A stretch of 64,000 nucleotides of DNA from assembly GCF_002487355.1 (NCBI RefSeq), contig NZ_NTMG01000040.1, positions 40,985-104,984 on the forward strand. Reading direction: 5' to 3'. Position numbers and translations under genes: made by a program. The notes beneath the pieces are model-generated. The model saw only the letters and a program-made list of their open reading frames with translations. It ran no database searches and was not told where the DNA came from. The first letter of the stretch is position 1. Every line of letters begins with the position of its first letter. Source of the stretch: Candidatus Methanoperedens sp. BLZ2 (lineage in GTDB: Archaea > Halobacteriota > Methanosarcinia > Methanosarcinales > Methanoperedenaceae). This document shows positions 16,027 through 23,953 of the stretch, in pieces.

Positions 16027-19000
16027 TTATGCCTTCCCTCTTTGCCACGCCTTCGCCACCTGTCGCCAGTCCGCATTGATGGTGAAGGGGTTGAGCCTGA
16101 CTGACTTGCGGCAGTGGGGGCAGGGGATTTCTGTGCCGAGGGCAGAGGCGGGAATTTCGGACCATGTGCGGCAGAAGGGGCAGGGGAAGGATGTATTTTG
16201 GCGCCAGAATTGCCATAAAGGAGGATTGGAATACCAAGCAGAAACAATTGGTACACCCAAGACGTTCTCCATACGCAAAAAAAGCATCTTGCCATATTTT
16301 TCACCTGCAACGATAGTCACGCCATCTGATGAAATATTTGAAGTCGTTATTGGACTTTCTCCTTTGAAATTGGCAATTATTTCACCATTTTCCATATCCC
16401 ACACTTTCAGTGTTTTATCATCTGATGCAGAAATTGCACATCGCCCGTCTATTGTTACAGTAACCGCATTTATGAATCCAGAATGACCTTCAAAGGTGTT
16501 CAGTAACTTCCCTGTTTCTAAATCCCATACTTTCAACGTTTCGTCATATGATCCAGAGATTGCGAGCTTGCCATCTGGCGTCAAAGCGACAGCAGAGACA
16601 ATACTATAATGACCTTTAAGTGTGTGCATTACATTCATAGTTTCCAAATTCCAAGCTTTCAATGTTCCATCAAACGATGCAGAGATTGCAAGCCTGCCGT
16701 CTGGCGTCACAACAACGGCAGAGATAATACCAGAATGACCTTCAAGTGTGTGTATTACATTCCCAGTTACAATATCCCATATTTTCAGGGTTCTGTCCAA
16801 TGATCCAGTGATTGCAAGCATACCATCTGGTGTCAAAACAATCGCTTTGAATATATCAGAATGGCATTTAAACGTGTTCAGCACCTTTCCTGTATCCAGA
16901 TTCCATACTTTCAACGTTTCATCAAAAGATGCAGAGATTGCAAGCCGCCCGTCTGCCGTTACACTAACCGCAAAAACTATTCCAAAATGACCTTCAAGAG
17001 TGTTCAATAACTTCCCCGTTTTTATATCCCATACTTTCAATGTTTTATCATCAGATGCAGAGATTACACGTCGTCCATCTGCCGTTACGACAACAGCTTC
17101 GACCAATTTAGAATGACATTCTAAGGCGTTCGGCATTTTCCCTGTTTCAAAGTTCCACACTTTCAACGTATTATCCGATGATCCAGAGATTGCCAGCCGC
17201 CCATCTGCTGTAACTGCAACTGCATTGACTGGACTAGAATGACCTTCAAGAGTGTTCAATAACTTCCCGGTTTCTATATCCCACACTTTCAACGTATTAT
17301 CCAATGATCCAGAGATTGCCAGCCGCCCGTCTGCAGTCACTGTAACCGCATAGACATAACTAGAATGACCTTCAAGAGTGTTCAATATCTCCCCGGTTTC
17401 CAGATTCCACACTTTCAACGTATTATCCGATGATCCAGAGATTGCCCTATGCCCATCTGCTGTAACTGCAACTGCATTGACTGGACTAGAATGGCCTTCA
17501 AGAGTTTTCAATAACTTCCCGGTTTCTATATCCCACATTTTCAGCGTTTTATCATCAGATCCAGAGATTGCTCTATGCCCATCTGCTGTCACTGCAATTG
17601 CATTGACTGGACTAGAATGGCCCTCCAGAGTGTTCAATATCTCCCCGGTTTCTATATCCCACACTTTCAGCATTTTATCATCAGATCCAGAGATTGCTCT
17701 ATGCCCATCTGCTGTCAATGCAACTGCCTTGATCGAACTAGAATGACCTTCAAGAGTGTTCAATATCTCCCCAGTTTCAATATCCCACACTTTCAGCGTT
17801 TTATCATCAGATCCAGAGATTGCTAGTCGCCCGTCTGCTGTCACTGCAACAGCTTTGACTTTACTGGAATGCACCATGATTTTCAGGATTTCCCCTGTTT
17901 CCACATCCCATACCTTCAAAATATTGTCATGTGATACAGATCTATTGCGCGCCTCCTTCATAGTTTCATTATATGGTCCAGAGACTGCAATTGCCCGTCG
18001 TCCGTCAGCCGTTACCGCAACCGCATTTATCCTAGGAGAACAACCTTCAATAGTACGCAAAAGCGGCCCGCCAGGCGGCGTCAGATTCGGCATCATTGGC
18101 CGCAGCCACGGCGCACCTTTCCACTGCTTCATCTGCACAAGCAGAGCTTTAATCTCTGGATATTCGAAAGTCAGCAATCTACCCGTCATCTGCGATGGAA
18201 GCTGCGACTTATCCTCCGCCAGAACATGCGCCGACAGCCGCAGCGCCCCCTGCACTAACCGCAGCGCCCTATCCTTTCCATCAACATAAGCGCTTAAAAT
18301 CTTCTGCGCAGTATCATAATCCGCCATAAGCTCAAACACATCTGTCGCTTTCAATTTTGTCAGCATCCAGTAAAAATCAAACAACAGAGCGCTCACTTCA
18401 TCCTTCTTTCCAGCCTGAACCATATGATACACCAGACGCTGGAAGAAATAGCCGTCGTTCGGACCAGTATGCCAGCCTTCCGGTGATTTCTGGCGATAAA
18501 TCTCTAAAAGCTCACCGTGCAGACCAGTGAGATCGCCCAGCACAGCACGCAGATAATCGTGCTGCAGATCGTGCATCGACACCCTCCGCCCGGGTGATTT
18601 ACCCTCTAACTTGATCAGAGACTTGCGCTCAAGTGTGATCAGCAGTTGTCGGGCACTGCGCTCATTCACTCCGTTCGTGGAAATCCAGAACATTATCACA
18701 GTTTCTTCAGGCACAGCCTCAGAGTGTGGGAAAACCGCCAGTTCCTTGTAATGTTTTTCCCATGCCGGATCAGTGCGTGCCAGCGCATCCACGCTCACCT
18801 TTAGCGACTTTAATACATCCGGATATGGATAATTGGGGAACTGCTTCATAAGAAAAGAAAGATCAGCCTGGCGCAATGATTCAAGCAGGTCATTCCAGGG
18901 AGTTCCTTCACTCACCATCGCCCCGCAAAGCGCCAGGGCAAAAGGCAGATATCCACACTCCTTCACCACATCGTTTGCTTCAGCCGACATTTCATTCATG

Positions 19001-19968
19001 CACTGACCTGAATAACTGGTAAGAAGCCGCATCGCATCCTCAATACTTAGCACATCCAGCCTGTGCTCCTGAGCGCCCAGAGATGTCGCCAGTCCCCCAT
19101 CCCTTGTGGTGATCAGCAGCCTGCATCGAGTTCCAAGCGCATTCAAAAACGCCTCAGCGTGTCTCACATCCCAGATGTCATCCAGCACCAGCAGGCAGTT
19201 CTTATCCGCAAGCACCTTTGCTATGCGAGCTTTTCCGCTTTCAATATCAATGTACTCTTTCAGGTCATCATTGAACGCCTGCCCCACAGCCATCATATTT
19301 CGGGCAATATCAGGCTGCTGCCCCAGGGTCAGCCAGACCACGCCATCCCTGAAAGCGTGGCGTGTCTCGCAGGCACGGGCAAACGCTGCAACCAGCACCG
19401 ATTTCCCGATTCCACCCATACCCTGAAGCGCAGTGGTTTTTTTTGCCGAGGTAATAACGATCGGGTGGTTAACATCAGCCAGCACGGTATTTTTCAGGTG
19501 TTCCATGAATTCAGGGCGGGGAAGAAAGTGAGCCGGCAGCGAAGGCACTCCCCGAAGTTCACCCAGTGGAACGACAGGATATCCCAGCACGCGCAATAGA
19601 TCAGCCAGTGCATCAGCATAAGGGCGTGACTCGCGCATGTCTGGAGAATTGAGCTTCCTGAGTTCGATGGGGAGCAGGTCGCGTTTGCCAGAGCGGATGA
19701 TAGGGATGACGATCTTGCATGCACTTAGCGCATGCTGCCACTCTGCTCTGACGTAATCCGACTGTATCGCTTTTGGACCAATGACTACGATAAGCCTGCC
19801 ACTGCTGTCGATCGCATCGCGGATTTCCTTATGGAATGTCAGCGCTCTGCTTGGCATATCGGTGCGGTCATACCACACTGCGAATCCATTCGCTGTGAGA
19901 TCTTTATACAGGTGCCTTACGAAAGGTTCGTCATCGCCGCGCGCGTAGGAAAGGAAGATGCTGTTCAT
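16027..19968 (-). CDS. TIR - NB-ARC - 14x WD40 - zinc ribbon STAND protein
   Basis: This 1313-residue protein starts with a TIR domain (1-135; IFLSYARGDDEPFV, AVWYDRTDM, and YVRAEWQHAL with the likely catalytic Glu). An NB-ARC NTPase follows, with P-loop GMGGIGKS near 185, Walker B LLVLDDIWD near 258 and LLITTRDG. Then come a helical region and fourteen WD40 repeats of about 42 residues (636-1230), enough for two seven-bladed propellers. The C-terminus is a ribbon with CPFC and CPHC (1260-1280). The layout matches Apaf-1-like bacterial immune receptors: propellers sense a trigger, the NTPase oligomerises and TIR consumes NAD. It is on the minus strand downstream of the DUF4062-NACHT gene. Neighbouring WD40 units are nearly identical in DNA. 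Confidence 0.88.
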   Translation of the reverse strand: MNSIFLSYARGDDEPFVRHLYKDLTANGFAVWYDRTDMPSRALTFHKEIRDAIDSSGRLIVVIGPKAIQSDYVRAEWQHALSACKIVIPIIRSGKRDLLPIELRKLNSPDMRESRPYADALADLLRVLGYPVVPLGELRGVPSLPAHFLPRPEFMEHLKNTVLADVNHPIVITSAKKTTALQGMGGIGKSVLVAAFARACETRHAFRDGVVWLTLGQQPDIARNMMAVGQAFNDDLKEYIDIESGKARIAKVLADKNCLLVLDDIWDVRHAEAFLNALGTRCRLLITTRDGGLATSLGAQEHRLDVLSIEDAMRLLTSYSGQCMNEMSAEANDVVKECGYLPFALALCGAMVSEGTPWNDLLESLRQADLSFLMKQFPNYPYPDVLKSLKVSVDALARTDPAWEKHYKELAVFPHSEAVPEETVIMFWISTNGVNERSARQLLITLERKSLIKLEGKSPGRRVSMHDLQHDYLRAVLGDLTGLHGELLEIYRQKSPEGWHTGPNDGYFFQRLVYHMVQAGKKDEVSALLFDFYWMLTKLKATDVFELMADYDTAQKILSAYVDGKDRALRLVQGALRLSAHVLAEDKSQLPSQMTGRLLTFEYPEIKALLVQMKQWKGAPWLRPMMPNLTPPGGPLLRTIEGCSPRINAVAVTADGRRAIAVSGPYNETMKEARNRSVSHDNILKVWDVETGEILKIMVHSSKVKAVAVTADGRLAISGSDDKTLKVWDIETGEILNTLEGHSSSIKAVALTADGHRAISGSDDKMLKVWDIETGEILNTLEGHSSPVNAIAVTADGHRAISGSDDKTLKMWDIETGKLLKTLEGHSSPVNAVAVTADGHRAISGSSDNTLKVWNLETGEILNTLEGHSSYVYAVTVTADGRLAISGSLDNTLKVWDIETGKLLNTLEGHSSPVNAVAVTADGRLAISGSSDNTLKVWNFETGKMPNALECHSKLVEAVVVTADGRRVISASDDKTLKVWDIKTGKLLNTLEGHFGIVFAVSVTADGRLAISASFDETLKVWNLDTGKVLNTFKCHSDIFKAIVLTPDGMLAITGSLDRTLKIWDIVTGNVIHTLEGHSGIISAVVVTPDGRLAISASFDGTLKAWNLETMNVMHTLKGHYSIVSAVALTPDGKLAISGSYDETLKVWDLETGKLLNTFEGHSGFINAVTVTIDGRCAISASDDKTLKVWDMENGEIIANFKGESPITTSNISSDGVTIVAGEKYGKMLFLRMENVLGVPIVSAWYSNPPLWQFWRQNTSFPCPFCRTWSEIPASALGTEIPCPHCRKSVRLNPFTINADWRQVAKAWQRGKA

Positions 19969-20201
19969 TCTTCTATATCCTGTGCTCTTTCGGAGATTAT
20001 GTTGAGTTTATCATTGTATCTTTTGATTCGTTCGATTTCCATAATGGGCTCCATTTATAATTGATGGCAGAGATACTATAACTTTTTGCTATGTCGGATG
20101 CTTCCGCTTTCTGCGTGTCCAGTCTGCGCATTGCTCTTCACCAATGCCATGTTCTATCCGCTTCATATCCCGCTGCTGCTTCCTGTCAGGGTGAGAGAAA
20201 A

Positions 20202-23200
20202 TCATCGGGCGCTGAAGCCATATGGTTTGAGGACAGCTTTGAGTCTCTGTCTCACCTGTTCCCCGTTCATGCCCATCTTTTGAAGGCAGGTGGCATAGTT
20301 GTAAAAAATAATCTTCAGGTGCGGATGTTGGCCACCCATTTTGCGTGATACCTTGCATATGTCCTCCAGTGAGCGGCGGAAAAGCGGTTCAGCGCCCTTG
20401 TAGTCTCCCTTGCTATAGAGCAGTCCTGCGAGATTGTTCACGTTTCCCAGGGTGTTGGGATGCTCATTGCCAAGAACACGCTCAGAAGCCTCCAGAGCAT
20501 GGCGGAAAAGCGATTCAGCGCCTTCGTAGTCTCCCTTGCTATAGAGCAGTCCTGCAAGGTTGTTCACGATTGTCAGTGTGTTGGGATGCTCTTTGCCAAG
20601 AACACGCTCAGAAGCTTCCAGCGCACGGTGGCTTAGCAGTTCGGCGCCCTCGTAGTCGCCCTTGTTTTCAAGCAGCGCTGCAAGGTTGTTCACGTAGGTC
20701 AGTGTGTTGGGATGCTCATTGCCAAGCACATGCTCAGAAGCTTCCAGCGAGCGGCGGAAAAGCGGTTCAGCGCCCTCGTAGTCGCCCTTACTCTTGAGCA
20801 TCCATGCGAGGTTATTCACGCTTTCAATGGTGTTTGGATGCTCTTTGCCAAGCACACACTCCCGACCAGCTAGCGTGCGGCGGAAAAGTGGTTCTGCGCC
20901 CTCATAGTCGCCCTTGCTTCCAAGCAGCAATGCGAGGTTGTTCACGTAGGTTAGTGTGTCAGGATGCTCGTTACCAAGCACACTCTCACTAACTTCCATC
21001 ACGCGGTAGTGTAGCTGTTCAGCGCCCTCGTAGTCGCCCTTACTTCTAAGCAGCTCTGCGAGGTTGTTCATGTAGGTTAGTGTGTCAGGATGCTCGTTAC
21101 CAAGCACACTCTCACTAATCTCCAGTGCGTGGCGGTATAGCTGTTCGGCGCCCTCGTAGTCGCCCTTGCTTTTTTGCAGCATCGCGAGGTTGTTCACGTA
21201 GGTCAGTGTGTCAGGATGCTCGTTACCAAGCACACTCTCGCTAACCTCCAGTGCGCGGCAGTGTAGCTGTTCAGAGCCCTCGTAGCGTCCGGCATCAAGG
21301 TGGAAGATCGCTACCTTGTTAAAATAATAGGGCAGACGTTCTGCGGAGAGATTCGGCTCAGTTTCATCCAAAGCATGGCGGTAAACTTCGATCGGGTCAT
21401 AGCGCCCGCCAATAGCCAACCAAAACCCGTGCAACTCCCATTTCCAGCGCGGGTGCTCACGCATGCGATCGAAGGTGGGCAGGTCAGCAAGCAAGTCCTT
21501 GAGAGCTTCCCACTGCTCGACGTCCCGCAGAAGCAAGGGCAACTCATCGAGCTTCCTGTCTGTGGGTTGGGGGATACTTCCGAAGTAACCCGCCAGTTGA
21601 TGCCTGAAATGGCAAGCAGCAGCCTCATCGTCAAGGTAGCGCCGCTGTACGGCAGCACGCAGGTAATCATGCCCGAAAGTGAGCAAGCCGGCGCGCTGTG
21701 CGAGATCGTTTTCAGCCGCAAGGTAGAACGGTGTCCAGGGTCGTCTGGGGAGAGGTTCGTATTTTCCGTCAGCATTCTTCTTTCCGAGCAGGTCGAGCAG
21801 TTCCGACTCTGAAAGCCCAAACCTTGAGCAGGCGATAAGACAGAGGCTGCGGCGCACGAGGTCAGGATACTCATCGTCCTGTCCAAAATCCCTATCCCAT
21901 CTGTTGAGTATAAGGTTAAAAAGTGCTAGCGGATCAGGTGCTTTAAGATAATTGAAAGCTTCTTCTTCCAGTTTCTTACGAAAGTCTTTGTTTTCCAGTT
22001 CTTTACTCAGTCCGAACTGGCGCAATTCGTCAAGGACAGCACGCAGGAAAAGCGGATTTGCGGCAGCTGCGGTGTCCTCGATCTTCGCGAGGATTTCCCT
22101 GTGTAACCTCTTGCTGAATATGTCAAAGTAAGCCTTTGCTGCTGGTGCTATGTCATCCCGCGCAAAAAGAGGAACATGAAGCTCTTTCCAGTTGCGCTTT
22201 CGAAGAGCGTCAAGGCTTTCACCAGGAAGCGAAGAAACGATAAGCCTGACATTTGTCGGCAGAGCAAAGGGCAGCCATCCAAGCTGCTTTGCTGATGCAT
22301 CCTCACTGGAAATCTGGTTAAGCGCATCAAGCACGATCACCACACGGCGCGATCCTGCCGTTTTGACCAGCCAATCCTGCATGGCGGTGCGTAATGCATC
22401 GGACTGCATCGGCAGTTCATCTGAGATATTAAAGGCGCGTTTGAGTTCACTCAAGATGCGCCGCACCAGCCCCTGCCAGTCAGCGCTTTCCGGCGTGCTG
22501 CCCGTGTAGTGCTGGATGATAAGGTCTTTGGGATTTTTATCGTGCCAGCGCGCCGCCCACTCTGCAAGCAAAGCGGATTTGCCGCAGCCTGATTCGCCGG
22601 TTAGAACGAGTGGTTTTGCACCTGTGCTTCCCGCATGTTCATCCATCTGTCTGAGTAGATCACTTCTTCCCACAAAAGCAAGCCTGCGACTCTTTGCGTA
22701 TGCTTCATGGCGCATAGCTTCCTGGTCGAGTGGATATGGTATCTTATCTTTTGGATAAAGTCGGTCAATGAGTGCTGTGAAATCTTCAAGAATCCACTCG
22801 CCTAGCTGTTCTGGATTCACATAACCTTCGCGCAACACACATATTTCTTTATCATGCGCATCCCGGATCTTTTTTTTGAGCTTTACAAGTTTCCCTGACG
22901 CTTCATCACTCATGAAATATTGCTGTTTGCCCTCCGGCATTGATTCTAAATACTTCGGGTCGCGAAAGTAAAAATAGGCATGCTTGTGCATCTGTCCCTC
23001 GTTGAAAACACCGTGAATGATTTCCAGTTCAGTGACAGAATGTTCAAGATGTTCTTTCAGCCATGGCTGCGATTCAAGCAGATCAGCAGAAATCGATTTT
23101 GGCACCCTGCCGTAGCGCTCACCCAGAAGCCCGATGAAATACGGACGGCAGCGGTGGATTTCCTCAAGACATAAAGGCAGAATTTTTCCCTCATCAGACT

Positions 23201-23393
23201 CTTCCTTGGTGATGCCCCAGCGTAGATCAACTTCTGTCCAGATGACAGCACGCTCCTCGCACAGCTTGCGAAGCTGCGGGAAGATTTTCTTTATGAGGAG
23301 ATCGCGCTCATCATGCATATCGGAAAACGTAGAAGAGATAAAGACGCGAATCTGACGGTCTTTATTATGTGAAAGGTGTTGGAGTTTAGTCAT
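20202..23393 (-). CDS. DUF4062 - NACHT - TPR STAND protein
   Basis: This 1063-residue protein begins with DUF4062 (about 12-110; IRVFISSTFSDMHDERDLL, VDLRWGIT, IGLLGERYG). A STAND ATPase follows, with P-loop GESGCGKS near 265 and Walker B VVIVLDALNQ near 350. About nine kinesin-light-chain-type TPRs of 42 residues (690-1040; NEHPDTLTYVNNLA, KGDYEGAEQLY) close the protein. DUF4062 is TIR-like in fold and probably acts as effector or adaptor, with the TPRs as sensor. The gene is visibly GC-richer than its neighbours, which suggests separate and recent transfer. It follows MazG on the same strand after 178 bases and precedes the TIR-NB-ARC-WD40 gene. Confidence 0.86.
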   Translation of the reverse strand: MTKLQHLSHNKDRQIRVFISSTFSDMHDERDLLIKKIFPQLRKLCEERAVIWTEVDLRWGITKEESDEGKILPLCLEEIHRCRPYFIGLLGERYGRVPKSISADLLESQPWLKEHLEHSVTELEIIHGVFNEGQMHKHAYFYFRDPKYLESMPEGKQQYFMSDEASGKLVKLKKKIRDAHDKEICVLREGYVNPEQLGEWILEDFTALIDRLYPKDKIPYPLDQEAMRHEAYAKSRRLAFVGRSDLLRQMDEHAGSTGAKPLVLTGESGCGKSALLAEWAARWHDKNPKDLIIQHYTGSTPESADWQGLVRRILSELKRAFNISDELPMQSDALRTAMQDWLVKTAGSRRVVIVLDALNQISSEDASAKQLGWLPFALPTNVRLIVSSLPGESLDALRKRNWKELHVPLFARDDIAPAAKAYFDIFSKRLHREILAKIEDTAAAANPLFLRAVLDELRQFGLSKELENKDFRKKLEEEAFNYLKAPDPLALFNLILNRWDRDFGQDDEYPDLVRRSLCLIACSRFGLSESELLDLLGKKNADGKYEPLPRRPWTPFYLAAENDLAQRAGLLTFGHDYLRAAVQRRYLDDEAAACHFRHQLAGYFGSIPQPTDRKLDELPLLLRDVEQWEALKDLLADLPTFDRMREHPRWKWELHGFWLAIGGRYDPIEVYRHALDETEPNLSAERLPYYFNKVAIFHLDAGRYEGSEQLHCRALEVSESVLGNEHPDTLTYVNNLAMLQKSKGDYEGAEQLYRHALEISESVLGNEHPDTLTYMNNLAELLRSKGDYEGAEQLHYRVMEVSESVLGNEHPDTLTYVNNLALLLGSKGDYEGAEPLFRRTLAGRECVLGKEHPNTIESVNNLAWMLKSKGDYEGAEPLFRRSLEASEHVLGNEHPNTLTYVNNLAALLENKGDYEGAELLSHRALEASERVLGKEHPNTLTIVNNLAGLLYSKGDYEGAESLFRHALEASERVLGNEHPNTLGNVNNLAGLLYSKGDYKGAEPLFRRSLEDICKVSRKMGGQHPHLKIIFYNYATCLQKMGMNGEQVRQRLKAVLKPYGFSAR

Positions 23394-23571
23394 GATTCGG
23401 AGCCGTTACATTTTTATTGATTTTTCCAATCTCTTTTATTTTTCTCTGAAGTACTATTTTTATCCCTAATTTCGAAAACAATCCGCTCATGACGCCTCCA
23501 TCTTCCGCCACCTTAACGCCATTTCCCTATTTTAATAAGGAAGGACTGCAAGAAGCTATGTATTCTCATAT

Positions 23572-23934
23572 TTATAATTCTGTATATTTTTTATTCGATC
23601 CTTTTATTTTTTCGATAGGATATTTTTCTACGTTTTTTCCAATCTTTTTTATTAGTTCGTCCGATAATTCGATATTATATCTCTGCGACAATCTTAAGAG
23701 AAGAAATAACACATCGGCCATTTCTTCGGATATTTGTTCCTTTTTTTCGGTGTTATTAAAACATTCTTCAACTTCTTTATCTGATTTAAATATAAAATGT
23801 TCGAGAAGCTCTGATGCCTCTATAGCAATCCCAATAGCTAAGTCCTTGGCATTGTGATACTTATCCCAATCGCGCTCTTCACAAAATGTTCTTATTATTT
23901 CCTTTAATTCATGTAGGTCAGTTTTTGAATCCAT
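23572..23934 (-). CDS. MazG-like nucleotide pyrophosphohydrolase
   Basis: This 120-residue protein has the all-helical MazG/dCTPase pattern: AIGIAIEASELLEHF with the first metal-binding Glu pair, then EEMADVLFLLLRL with the second Glu/Asp pair. Such enzymes hydrolyse (d)NTPs to the monophosphate and pyrophosphate. Its start lies 19 bases after the stop of the TIR-NACHT gene on the same strand, so the two are probably one operon. In a defence setting it could lower nucleotide pools or clean up modified nucleotides; that role is inferred. Confidence 0.78.
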   Translation of the reverse strand: MDSKTDLHELKEIIRTFCEERDWDKYHNAKDLAIGIAIEASELLEHFIFKSDKEVEECFNNTEKKEQISEEMADVLFLLLRLSQRYNIELSDELIKKIGKNVEKYPIEKIKGSNKKYTEL

Positions 23935-23953
23935 TTTTTTCTTTTAACTCCCC

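Noticed and set aside
16609..17826. Plus-strand ORFs with repeated motifs opposite the WD40 region
   Set aside because: They are shadows of the WD40 units of the TIR-NB-ARC gene; the minus frame is continuous and full of domain motifs.
20345..20992. Plus-strand Cys-rich repeated ORFs
   Set aside because: They are shadows of the TPR repeats on the minus strand.
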